Shown: in pieces, positions 8,747 to 16,691 of the stretch
How positions within the stretch are numbered: the first letter of the stretch is position 1
How the letters are laid out: each line of letters opens with the position of its first letter
NCBI RefSeq assembly: GCF_000471025.2
Contig: NZ_CP015840.1
Coordinates: 124,001-188,000, forward strand
Reading direction: 5' to 3'
Source: Chlamydia gallinacea 08-1274/3
GTDB lineage: Bacteria; Chlamydiota; Chlamydiia; Chlamydiales; Chlamydiaceae
Length of the DNA stretch: 64,000 nt
Made by a program: the position numbers and the translations under genes
Notes under the pieces: model-generated
Told to the model about the DNA's origin: nothing
Database searches by the model: none
The model's input: the letters and a program-made list of their open reading frames with translations, nothing else

Positions 8747-10582
8747 ATGAAAAAAAAATTATTATGTTATTTTCTTTCTACCACACTACTTCTTTGCTTT
8801 TGGGAAGCTTTTGCTAAAAATAACATCTCTCTTTCCTTTCTTTGCCCCCCCCCATCAAAAATATTCACTAATTTTTTTCAGTCCCTTCCCCTCATCCTTT
8901 CCTCTTCTTGGTATACTTTACAAGGTATTTTAGGAGGATTTTTTTTAGCCCTACTACTTTCTCTAATCTTAGTCATTATTATGTTGGTGAATAAGTCAGC
9001 TAAAGATCTTCTCCATCCTGTATTTATCCTTGTACAATGTACTCCCATGTTCACTCTAGCCCCTCTAATTGTTCTCTGGTTCGAATGGGGGATTAGTGCT
9101 GTCATTATTCCCACAGCGCTTACCGTATTTTTCCCCCTTACTATTTCTATTTATCAAGGGATATCCTCACCTCCAAAAGAACTGCTCGAACAGTTTTATC
9201 TACATCAAGCAACAAAAAGACAAATCTTTATCAAATTACTTTTACCCCATGCACTTCCTCATATCTTTTCAGGACTAAAAATAGCCATGGGATCTGCAGG
9301 ATTTGCAGCTATAGCAGGAGAATGGGTAGCTTCTCAGTCCGGGTTAGGAATTCTAATTTTAGAAAGTAGAAGAAACTACGATATGGAAATGATGTTTTCC
9401 GGCTTATTTGCATTAACAATTGTTACCTTTACCTTATTTCAATTGGTCGTTCTTAGTGAAAAACTCCTATTTGCATTATTTAGAATCAAAAACATAAAAA
9501 AACGTAGAACTACTAAATTAAAACTTGCTCTTTCCTGCCTTCTGCCCTTTCTTCTTTTAGGTATTTTAGAAAAGTCCAAACCTTCCCTAAATCCTACTGA
9601 AAAACCTCTTACCCCCATTACACTGCTTTTAGATTGGACGCCGAATCCTAATCATATTCCCTTGTATGTAGGAGTAGCCCAAGGATTTTTTGAAGAGCAA
9701 AACATAAAATTAAAAATTCAAAAAAATACAGACACAGGTTCTGTCATTCCCCACATCTTGTTTGAAAAGGTAGATTTAGCCCTTTATCATGCTTTGGGAA
9801 TAATAAAAGTAGCTATGCAAGGCGTTCCTATACAAATAGTCGGTTCGCTTATTAATTCTACTCTGCAAGGGTTTATCTATAGGTTAGATGATGATATTTC
9901 CTCAATTCAAGACCTCAATAATAAAGTCTTAGGATTTTGTTTAAATAATTCTCGAGATCTTTCTTGTTTACTTACTGTCTTGCGCAAGCAAGGAATAGTT
10001 CCTTCAGAAGTTAAAAACGTAAGTTCTGATTTAATTTCCCCCATGTTATTAAAAAAAATTGATTTTCTCTATGGGGCGTTTTACAACATTGAAGGAGTAA
10101 AGCTACATACTTTAGGGATGCCTGTGAGCTGCTTTTTATCCGATTCCTATGGCCTTCCTACAGGGCCACAAATGCTCATCTGTGGAAAAAAAAATACCCG
10201 AGCTACATCACCAGAGATCATACATGCTATACAAACAGCTCTACAGAAAAGTATCGACTTTTGCCAAGAACATCCCCAAATAGCTTTCGAAACCTATATT
10301 CAAGCGACGCGGGATACTCCAAAAATTATCAAAGATGAGCTTTTACAATGGCAAGTAACTCGTCCTCTTCTGGCACAATCCCAAAACCCTTTAAGTGAGC
10401 AATTAAAAAATACTCTTGTACAAGCCATTATCTATCGCTACCCTCAGCTAGCACAAAAGAATTCAGAATTTCCCTTAAGTACCCTATACCCTAATCTACA
10501 GGCTTGCCTGGATGGGAAAACACATGAGCCAAACGCGATAAAATATCACGAAGGACTTCCATTGGCCTCTGATCTGCACTAA
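8747..10582 (+). CDS. ABC transporter permease fused to an NMT1/THI5-like solute-binding domain
   Basis: A two-domain 611-residue protein (CT854 position). Residues about 1-255 are a membrane permease of the SsuC/ThiX type, with the EAA coupling loop around EQFYLHQATKRQIFIKLLLP. Residues about 285-600 are a periplasmic-binding fold of the NMT1/THI5 family, beginning LLLDWTPNPNHIPLYVGVAQ and GFFEEQNI, a hallmark of hydroxymethylpyrimidine-binding ThiY/Thi5 proteins. This suggests uptake of a thiamine pyrimidine precursor or a similar small compound; the substrate is inference. No ATPase gene adjoins it. I start at the ATG at 8747 rather than an upstream TTG at 8720; neither has a strong ribosome site. 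A run of nine C at 8845-8853 lies in codons 33-36. The last 92 bp overlap the opposite-strand kinase gene. Confidence 0.88.
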   Translation: MKKKLLCYFLSTTLLLCFWEAFAKNNISLSFLCPPPSKIFTNFFQSLPLILSSSWYTLQGILGGFFLALLLSLILVIIMLVNKSAKDLLHPVFILVQCTPMFTLAPLIVLWFEWGISAVIIPTALTVFFPLTISIYQGISSPPKELLEQFYLHQATKRQIFIKLLLPHALPHIFSGLKIAMGSAGFAAIAGEWVASQSGLGILILESRRNYDMEMMFSGLFALTIVTFTLFQLVVLSEKLLFALFRIKNIKKRRTTKLKLALSCLLPFLLLGILEKSKPSLNPTEKPLTPITLLLDWTPNPNHIPLYVGVAQGFFEEQNIKLKIQKNTDTGSVIPHILFEKVDLALYHALGIIKVAMQGVPIQIVGSLINSTLQGFIYRLDDDISSIQDLNNKVLGFCLNNSRDLSCLLTVLRKQGIVPSEVKNVSSDLISPMLLKKIDFLYGAFYNIEGVKLHTLGMPVSCFLSDSYGLPTGPQMLICGKKNTRATSPEIIHAIQTALQKSIDFCQEHPQIAFETYIQATRDTPKIIKDELLQWQVTRPLLAQSQNPLSEQLKNTLVQAIIYRYPQLAQKNSEFPLSTLYPNLQACLDGKTHEPNAIKYHEGLPLASDLH

Positions 10583-11147
10583 TACGGGACACCTTATGAA
10601 GAGGATAATAACGAATAAGCGCATCAATATCCTTCTTATAAGATTCTAAACGTTTTTGCAAAACATCAATCCCCACCTCGTTAATTCTTCCCTTACTATA
10701 CAAAGAATGTTGCGTTCTTTCGAGTAAAGTAGCTTCTTCATGAACCTCTAAAATAATTACATGACGCACAGTAATGTAGGACTCTAAAAGCTTTGCTTGC
10801 TCCAATGTTCGTGGCAAACCACTAATCAATAAATCCTGACGCTCTGGAAGAAATTTTCCTACAGCAATTAATCCTTGAACATAGTAATTCCACACGGCAA
10901 TCACATCATCATCAGGAATTAATGTCCCAGAAACTGCATATTTATGGAAAAGCTGACGAATAGGAGACCAAATAGGATAACAACGAAAAATATCTCCCAA
11001 GGAAACATATACCTGGCTACCTCCATGAGCAATGAAATTTCCCAAAAAATCTTTACCTGCTCCTGGGGGGCCAAATAAAAGAATAGAAGAAAAAGGTTTG
11101 GCGTAAAGTTTTATACTATTCGCAATAGATTTGTCTACCATATACAA
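10491..11147 (-). CDS. Adenylate-kinase-like nucleoside monophosphate kinase
   Basis: A 218-residue P-loop protein at the CT853 position. Walker A is GPPGAGK at residues 26-32; SGLPRTLEQA matches the NMP-binding motif GFPRTxxQA; and GRINEVGIDVLQKRLESYKK resembles the C-terminal arginine-bearing segment of adenylate kinases, with a short lid. As known from chlamydial genomes the canonical adk lies elsewhere, so this looks like a second, diverged member whose substrate may not be AMP. The ATG at 11145-11147 gives MYMVDKSIANS. Its last 92 bp run through the 3' end of the convergent permease fusion gene. Confidence 0.75.
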   Translation of the reverse strand: MYMVDKSIANSIKLYAKPFSSILLFGPPGAGKDFLGNFIAHGGSQVYVSLGDIFRCYPIWSPIRQLFHKYAVSGTLIPDDDVIAVWNYYVQGLIAVGKFLPERQDLLISGLPRTLEQAKLLESYITVRHVIILEVHEEATLLERTQHSLYSKGRINEVGIDVLQKRLESYKKDIDALIRYYPLHKVSRISADQRPMEVLRDILSRLAHVFSHPGKPVD

Positions 11148-11226
11148 TTAGCCCAGTCGTTCTTCTTTTCTTTAACTTAATTGATTAACTTGAAAAATAA
11201 TAGCCCGCAATATACAAAATTTGCCT

Positions 11227-11844
11227 ATGAATCACATTTTTTTCTTATTCTCTCAGGCAAGCGTATTAGTATTAGCTGCCGATACATTAACTAACGTCTT
11301 GGCACTTAATGTTGTTCTTTCTCAATTTTCTAGAAAAAAACGCTTTGTGCTGTTACTACGAGAGAGCGTTTTCGCTCTTATTAGCATGTTCGCTCTTTAT
11401 GGAGCTGCTCTAGGCGTCCTCTATGTACTTAATTCTCCTTTTTGTGCCATACAAACAGTAGGCGGTGCCGTAGTCATGTTATCAGGAATGCGCGCAGTAT
11501 TAAATTTAAGTAAAGAAAATCATTGGGAAAAACTACTTACATATCCCTCATTACCTTTCATCGCCCCAGTTGCTCTTCCTTTAATCATCGGACCTTCGTG
11601 GTTAGCTGCTTTCTGTATCTTAGTAGGGAAACAGTATCATTTTTCCCAGATTTGTAGTATTCTCGTGCTTTCTTGGTTTCTTATTTCTCTAGCAACTATT
11701 CTAGTGCAGGTAGGTATCACAGGAGGACAGGAAAAAAAGAAAAAGACTAAGGTTTTGTTAGCAGTACAAACTATTTTAGGTCTTTTCGTAACAATCATAG
11801 GAGCTCAACTGCTAATTTCTGGTTTACAACAAGCTTTTTTATAA
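11227..11844 (+). CDS. MarC-family integral membrane protein (first of tandem pair)
   Basis: A 205-residue protein with about six membrane segments and MarC/YhgN family features: the N-terminal ADTLTNVLALNVVLSQ region, a basic loop (SRKKRFVLLLRE), a central glycine-rich helix AIQTVGGAVVMLSGMRAV, and PVALPLIIGPSWLAAF, which matches the MarC P-L-x-x-GPG-like loop in reduced form. Function of the family is not established. The start is the ATG at 11227; a TTG two codons upstream is also open. The gene is followed after 9 bp by a paralogue in the same orientation, so the two are probably co-transcribed and may form a heteromer. Confidence 0.8.
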   Translation: MNHIFFLFSQASVLVLAADTLTNVLALNVVLSQFSRKKRFVLLLRESVFALISMFALYGAALGVLYVLNSPFCAIQTVGGAVVMLSGMRAVLNLSKENHWEKLLTYPSLPFIAPVALPLIIGPSWLAAFCILVGKQYHFSQICSILVLSWFLISLATILVQVGITGGQEKKKKTKVLLAVQTILGLFVTIIGAQLLISGLQQAFL

Positions 11845-11853
11845 AAAGACTTT

Positions 11854-12471
11854 ATGCTCACTCTACTCAATCTTAGTTTATTATTTTATGTACTTTTTGA
11901 TTCTCCAGGATCCATTCCTGTTTTCGTATCTCTATTGAAAAATTATTCAGTAAAAAAACAACAGCGGATTATTCTCAGAGAATGTGTTTTTGCGCTGGTT
12001 ACCTTACTACTATTTATTACTTTCGGAAGAAAAATCTTTCATTTTTTTAATATCTCTTTGTATGCATTTCAATTTATAGGTGGCGTTCTTCTATTTTCTG
12101 TGTCACTAAAAATGATGCTTGCTCCACCTATTTCCTCTGATCACTCTATTTCTGAAATTGAAGATTGTTCTGAGCCTATTTTCTTTCCTTTAGCTTTTCC
12201 TATTATTACGGGTCCGGCTGTAATTACGGCATTGTTGGGTTATATGGAAGAGCAGCTATTTCCCAAAGAAATTATTCTCGGCGCTATGATTATTGCCTGG
12301 GTATTGTCCGTACTTACATTACTTAGTTCGAGCTTTTTCAACCGTATTTTAGGTAGTGCTGGACTTGTCGCTTTAGAACGACTATTTAGTATCACTTTAT
12401 TATTAATGTCCGTAAACCTTATCCTTAAAGGCCTGTCCGTAGCATTTAACATCGGGTTTTACATTAAATAG
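11854..12471 (+). CDS. MarC-family integral membrane protein (second of tandem pair)
   Basis: A 205-residue six-helix membrane protein of the MarC/YhgN family (CT852 position). It is closer to the family consensus than its upstream neighbour: YVLFDSPGSIPVFVSLLK at the N-terminus, AFQFIGGVLLFSVSLKMM in the middle and FPLAFPIITGPAVITALL as the second-half glycine-proline loop. Equal length and matching segment order indicate tandem duplication followed by divergence. The ATG lies 9 bp after the first copy and 9 bp before map, so the three genes look like one operon. Confidence 0.85.
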   Translation: MLTLLNLSLLFYVLFDSPGSIPVFVSLLKNYSVKKQQRIILRECVFALVTLLLFITFGRKIFHFFNISLYAFQFIGGVLLFSVSLKMMLAPPISSDHSISEIEDCSEPIFFPLAFPIITGPAVITALLGYMEEQLFPKEIILGAMIIAWVLSVLTLLSSSFFNRILGSAGLVALERLFSITLLLMSVNLILKGLSVAFNIGFYIK

Positions 12472-12480
12472 TGTGGTTAT

Positions 12481-13359
12481 ATGAAAAGAAACGATCCCTG
12501 TTGGTGCGGGAGTCAATATAAATGGAAACATTGCCACTATCCCCAACGATCTTCCCAAGCATCCTGGATACAACAAAAAAACTATTATGCTTCGCAATAC
12601 AACATTATTTTAAAAACTCCAGAACAAATAGATAAAATTCGCACTGCTTGCCAAGTAACAGCACAAATTCTATATGAACTCTGCCAATCAGCTAAAGAGG
12701 GTGTAACAACAGAAGAATTGGATCAATTGTCACGCAAACTACATAAAGAATATCAGGCAATTCCTGCCCCTTTAAATTACGGCTCTCCCCCATTTACAAA
12801 AACGATTTGTACTTCTCTAAACGAAGTAATTTGTCATGGCATCCCTAATGATATTCCCTTAAAAAATGGGGATATCATGAATATAGATGTCTCCTGTATT
12901 GTTGACGGCTACTATGGAGACTGTAGCAAAATGGTCATGATCGGAGAGGTTTCTGAAGTTAAACGCCGTGTATGCCAAGCTTCTTTAGAATGTTTAGATG
13001 CAGCTATCGCTATTTTAAAGCCCAATCTCCCCCTATATAAAATCGGTGAAGTTATTGAAGATTGCGCTGATCGTTATGGATTCTCAGTAGTGGATCAATT
13101 CGTTGGCCACGGCATAGGTATCGAATTTCATGAAAATCCTCACGTTCCTCATTATAGAAATCGTTGCAACATTCCCCTGGTTCCAGGAATGATTTTCACT
13201 ATAGAACCTATGATCAATGTTGGGAAGAAAGAAGGAGTCATTGACCCAAAAAATCATTGGGAAGCAAGAACTTGTGACAACAAGCCCAGTGCTCAGTGGG
13301 AGCATACTGTTTTAATTACCGAGACAGGGTATGAGATACTAACTCTTCTAGAGAAGTAA
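12481..13359 (+). CDS. map: Type I methionine aminopeptidase with N-terminal SEC-C zinc motif
   Basis: Removes the initiator methionine from nascent proteins. The 292-residue protein begins with a SEC-C-like zinc motif (NDPCWCGSQYKWKHCHYP; Cys7, Cys9, Cys18, His19), an addition to the E. coli-type enzyme that may help it dock at the ribosome. The catalytic domain has the five metal ligands in their usual motifs: DIMNIDVSCIVDGYYGDCSK (two Asp), GHGIGIEFHENP (His), FTIEPMINVG (Glu) and QWEHTVLIT (Glu). CT851 position. The last 44 bp overlap the 3' end of the convergent Inc-like gene. Confidence 0.95.
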   Translation: MKRNDPCWCGSQYKWKHCHYPQRSSQASWIQQKNYYASQYNIILKTPEQIDKIRTACQVTAQILYELCQSAKEGVTTEELDQLSRKLHKEYQAIPAPLNYGSPPFTKTICTSLNEVICHGIPNDIPLKNGDIMNIDVSCIVDGYYGDCSKMVMIGEVSEVKRRVCQASLECLDAAIAILKPNLPLYKIGEVIEDCADRYGFSVVDQFVGHGIGIEFHENPHVPHYRNRCNIPLVPGMIFTIEPMINVGKKEGVIDPKNHWEARTCDNKPSAQWEHTVLITETGYEILTLLEK

Positions 13360-14575
13360 TCTCTTCTTCCAAGTTTTCAACATATTCTAAAAGCTTTTCA
13401 ATGATTTCAATATCACTCATATCTATAAAACTTAAGGAATTTTCTTCTTGCCTTTGTAAAGTTAAGTAATTTTCACGAACTAAAAATAGTTCCTTGCGGG
13501 CTTCTACTAATGCTTCTGCTTTAGCACCAAATTGCTCTTTTAATTGTAAGTATTTTGTTTTATAAGACTTATCCTGAGCGTCAAGCAAGGCTTTTTCAGA
13601 AGACAAATACTCATGTAGCTTCTCTTGAAGCTTTTCTAACTCCCCATCCTTCTTCTCTAAAAGACTTTGCAATGCATCAAATCGTAACTGCAAATCCTTA
13701 CTCTCTTGCACTCGAGAATGTAAACTCAAACATTCGTTTTCTAAATTTTCTCGTAACGATCTTTCTTTCTGAAGATCTCCCTCCAAGGAAGCCAGTTTAG
13801 CATCTTTTTCTTGTAAGATATGAATCCATGAATGAGTCGCCTCTCCTTGCTTCTGTATAGTTGAGGACATGTCTTTCCTAGACACCCAGGAAAATACTGA
13901 GGTAGTTTCATCCCCTGCAACAAGACGCACATATTCATTATGTAAAAGCGCATAATCTTCTAACCAGCTATTTTTCTGATCAGCAAGAATTTGAAAATCT
14001 AACGCCATATTCTCTTGTTTCTTGCAAGACTCCTGTAATAAAGCTCGATACTTCTCTAAATCCGACTCCAAAGATTGAGTACGTTTTTCTAAAAACTCAC
14101 AGGCTATAGCCTTATCACGCACAGCTTGATCATAAGAAGCTTGTACCTCAGCATACTCTTCTGATAGACGGTCATACTGATGCTTTTTCTTAGTACGCTC
14201 CTCAGAAATTAAAGAAATACCCAAAGTACAAATTCCCCAAGACAACACAAAAGAACTCACTAATCCTAAAGACCATAATGCGGAAGAATCGATAGAAAAA
14301 TACTCATAGTATACAAAAATAAATATGCAAGAAATGACCCCCCATCCCCAAAGACGACCGCATATAGAAGCAGCCAATACAAAGACAGAAAACAAGGTTA
14401 AAAAACACACTAAGGTTAAGTCAACTAAAGAAGCACAGGCAAGTCCCCCAAACAATAAACCAATGGGAAATAAACACACACTCTCTGGAGAAAACAACCT
14501 ATCCTTAGCAATAATACAACCCTGAGCTAACCCTCGATAAATCTTGTGATACAGACACTTATTAAAAACGAGCAT
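13316..14575 (-). CDS. CT850-like inclusion membrane protein with long coiled coil
   Basis: A 419-residue protein. Several hydrophobic segments fill residues about 33-125 (for example FPIGLLFGGLACASLVDLTL and SLGLVSSFVLSWGICTLGIS), followed by a continuous coiled coil from about 130 to the end, rich in Leu, Glu, Lys and Gln heptads. Position next to map corresponds to C. trachomatis CT850, an inclusion-membrane protein reported to bind the dynein light chain DYNLT1 and help place the inclusion at the centrosome. Equivalence here is by position and shape; I did not align the sequences. No signal peptide is seen, as expected for a type III-secreted Inc protein. The 3' end overlaps map by 44 bp. 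Confidence 0.75.
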   Translation of the reverse strand: MLVFNKCLYHKIYRGLAQGCIIAKDRLFSPESVCLFPIGLLFGGLACASLVDLTLVCFLTLFSVFVLAASICGRLWGWGVISCIFIFVYYEYFSIDSSALWSLGLVSSFVLSWGICTLGISLISEERTKKKHQYDRLSEEYAEVQASYDQAVRDKAIACEFLEKRTQSLESDLEKYRALLQESCKKQENMALDFQILADQKNSWLEDYALLHNEYVRLVAGDETTSVFSWVSRKDMSSTIQKQGEATHSWIHILQEKDAKLASLEGDLQKERSLRENLENECLSLHSRVQESKDLQLRFDALQSLLEKKDGELEKLQEKLHEYLSSEKALLDAQDKSYKTKYLQLKEQFGAKAEALVEARKELFLVRENYLTLQRQEENSLSFIDMSDIEIIEKLLEYVENLEEEITSLEELVSHTLSR

Positions 14576-14605
14576 GGCTTCAAATCTATCTATACAAGAC
14601 TTCCT

Positions 14606-14791
14606 CTACGACTCTTCTAAAGAATCTTGAGCTTTGGTTAATAAATAGCTAATTAAAGCAGGATCTCCTTCATAGGTCATCTCTACCTTCATCCTACCAT
14701 CCGAAGATACGTGCCCACACGTCACCAATACATAGGCTTTCACCTCTTCTTGAAAAGTTCCTGTATTGTCATCAAACTCGTTTTCAGACAT
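14606..14791 (-). CDS. Small conserved hypothetical protein (CT849.1 position)
   Basis: A 61-residue acidic protein without membrane segments or a family I recognise. The ATG at 14789-14791 (MSENEFDDNTG) has a GAGAGAG purine stretch about ten bases upstream. A TTG 15 codons further up is open but unsupported. The gene lies 30 bp upstream of the CT850-like gene on the same strand and may be co-transcribed with it. It is divergent from the DUF720 cluster across a 233-bp AT-rich gap. Confidence 0.6.
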   Translation of the reverse strand: MSENEFDDNTGTFQEEVKAYVLVTCGHVSSDGRMKVEMTYEGDPALISYLLTKAQDSLEES

Positions 14792-14940
14792 TTGCTTTTT
14801 CTCTCTCAAAAAATAACTTTTTTCATCAAAAGACAAACAATTAACTGTAGAAATTTTAATTAGAGATCTCTGTTTGTTTAATTGCTAATAATTTTATTCA
14901 CTCTATTTATCACTAAAAGCAAGTAGCTTACTAAGCTATT

Positions 14941-14970
14941 TTGCAACTTTATTAAAAAATTTATTTAATA
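14941..14970 (+). promoter_or_regulatory. Weak candidate promoter of the DUF720 cluster
   Basis: TTGCAA at 14941-14946, an 18-bp spacer, and TTAATA at 14965-14970. The whole gap 14837-15024 is AT-rich, so chance matches are likely. Confidence 0.25.
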
Positions 14971-15024
14971 ACCTCCCCATTTATTTGATAAAATAAAACT
15001 AAATAAAACTAATTTTTTTATATT

Positions 15025-15510
15025 ATGACAGTACAAGCCACAAATACAATTCCTGCTACAACAATATCCCAATCTAACCTTCCACCTTTAGCCCCATTGA
15101 ATACCCCTCCTATCGGAGCTCTGCTTTTTAGCATTTATGAGCTTCTTTTACAAGCAATTGAAATTCGCCAACAAACAGTTCTGACCCAATCACAACAATT
15201 AAATGATAATACTAATATCCAACAACAATTAAACCAAGAAACTAATCAAATTAAATTTGCAGTAGTAAACGCAGGAGCAGAAGAAGACGAAATTACCCGT
15301 GTACAAAACCAAAACCAAAACTACTCCGCACAACGATCCAACATTCAAGATGAATTAGTAACCGCAAGACAAAATGGACAAATTATCCTCTCACATGCAT
15401 CTACTAACATCAATATTATGCAACAATTAGCTTCTCAAGATTCTTCGTTCCTAAAAACAACAAATGCCATTGGCAGCACAGTTAACCAGATGAATAAACC
15501 TCTTTCATAA
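15025..15510 (+). CDS. DUF720-family chlamydial protein (CT849 position)
   Basis: A 161-residue, Gln/Asn/Thr-rich soluble protein with no signal peptide. It shares with the next two genes a helical core (one near PIGALLFSIYELLLQAIEIR), a central polar region and a C-terminal helix (TARQNGQIILSHASTNINIM). DUF720 proteins occur only in Chlamydia; the CT847 member is a type III effector reported to bind the host protein GCIP. Secretion of this member is inference. No clear ribosome site precedes the ATG. First of three tandem paralogues. Confidence 0.75.
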   Translation: MTVQATNTIPATTISQSNLPPLAPLNTPPIGALLFSIYELLLQAIEIRQQTVLTQSQQLNDNTNIQQQLNQETNQIKFAVVNAGAEEDEITRVQNQNQNYSAQRSNIQDELVTARQNGQIILSHASTNINIMQQLASQDSSFLKTTNAIGSTVNQMNKPLS

Positions 15511-15557
15511 ACAAGGGAAGTAATTTAAAGGTAATCAAAGAAAATAGGTAGAAAATT

Positions 15558-16076
15558 ATGTGGCTCCGCTCAACAGAACTACACAACCTTCCTAAAGCAG
15601 CTATCAATGTTCCTGGTTCAGGAGTTATAGGAGGAGCGAATACAGCGACTGCTGATGAAATCATCGAAAAATTCTCTAAAGACTCTAACCCCCTGATTGT
15701 CACTGTATACTATGTATACCAATCTGTACTAATAGCCCAAGATAACCTCGCGATCATTGCTAAAGAACTCCAGGCCAATGCTTCAGCTCAAACATTTTTA
15801 AATAACCAAGAAGCATTATACCAATATACCACGATCCCTAAAAATAAACTCAATGATAACTCGTCTGCTTTCTTACAGGACGTACAATCTATAAACCAAG
15901 CTGTGGGAGCATCTAGGCAAGCATTACAAAATCAAATCTCCGGATTGTCCAATGCATCTCAAGTTATTTCTAGTAACCTAAACACAAACAACAACATTAT
16001 CCAACAATCCTTACAAGTGGGTCAGGCATTAATCCAAACCTTCTCCCAAATCGTAAGTCTCATTGCAAATATTTAA
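15558..16076 (+). CDS. DUF720-family chlamydial protein (CT848 position)
   Basis: A 172-residue paralogue of the flanking genes: a helical segment around PLIVTVYYVYQSVLIAQDN corresponds to the IYELLLQAIE region of the first copy, and the C-terminus ASQVISSNLNTNNNIIQQSL corresponds to its Asn/Gln-rich final helix. The ATG has TAGGTAG upstream. The 47-bp gap to the previous gene and 15-bp gap to the next suggest one transcript. Probable type III-secreted effector by family; the function is unknown. Confidence 0.75.
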   Translation: MWLRSTELHNLPKAAINVPGSGVIGGANTATADEIIEKFSKDSNPLIVTVYYVYQSVLIAQDNLAIIAKELQANASAQTFLNNQEALYQYTTIPKNKLNDNSSAFLQDVQSINQAVGASRQALQNQISGLSNASQVISSNLNTNNNIIQQSLQVGQALIQTFSQIVSLIANI

Positions 16077-16091
16077 CAAGGAATCATTCAA

Positions 16092-16616
16092 ATGAGTATC
16101 TACCTACCTATGGATAACAAAGTCGAAACTGTCATTCCTGCATCTACTAAAGTTGTCTCCGATGAGATTCAAATCAATAAACAGTCAGCCATTTATTTCT
16201 GTATCTCTGTCATGCTACAGTTATCCACATCAACGACAGAATTTTCCAAAGCCATTATGACCGTATTGCAAGACAACACATTAACTCAACAAAAGAAAAC
16301 TAAAGAGCTAATCAATCTTCCCCTATTAAAAGTTCCTGATTTACAACAAGCCGACAACTTCAACCCCGATAAACCCGAATATAAAAACCAAACAGAAATT
16401 CAATCCTACCAAACCTCTAACCAACAAATTTCTGCAAACCGCCAACTAATTCAACAAGAACTTTCTACTGCTCAGCAGAGAGCACAAGCAAATCAAAAAT
16501 CAGTAAACGCTACTTCCACAACATCTATGAAATTACTACAAGCAACCTCGGCCATTCTAAGCGCATTAGTAGAATATACTATTAAAGCAAACCTAACGAC
16601 ATCTCCATCTGAATAG
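16092..16616 (+). CDS. DUF720-family type III effector (CT847 position)
   Basis: A 174-residue third paralogue. In C. trachomatis the protein at this position, CT847, is a type III secretion substrate that interacts with mammalian Grap2 cyclin D-interacting protein (GCIP). The visible layout is a hydrophobic helix (AIYFCISVMLQLSTSTTEFS), a Gln-rich centre (SYQTSNQQISANRQLIQQEL) and a C-terminal helix ending in ANLTTSPSE. AAGGAATC precedes the ATG. The effector role is inferred from the family, not read directly. Confidence 0.78.
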   Translation: MSIYLPMDNKVETVIPASTKVVSDEIQINKQSAIYFCISVMLQLSTSTTEFSKAIMTVLQDNTLTQQKKTKELINLPLLKVPDLQQADNFNPDKPEYKNQTEIQSYQTSNQQISANRQLIQQELSTAQQRAQANQKSVNATSTTSMKLLQATSAILSALVEYTIKANLTTSPSE

Positions 16617-16691
16617 AATAACTTCTACTAAAACAATTGATGATCTAATATGAAACATGATTAGAAAAGGCAATAGTCAGGACCAACCTCT

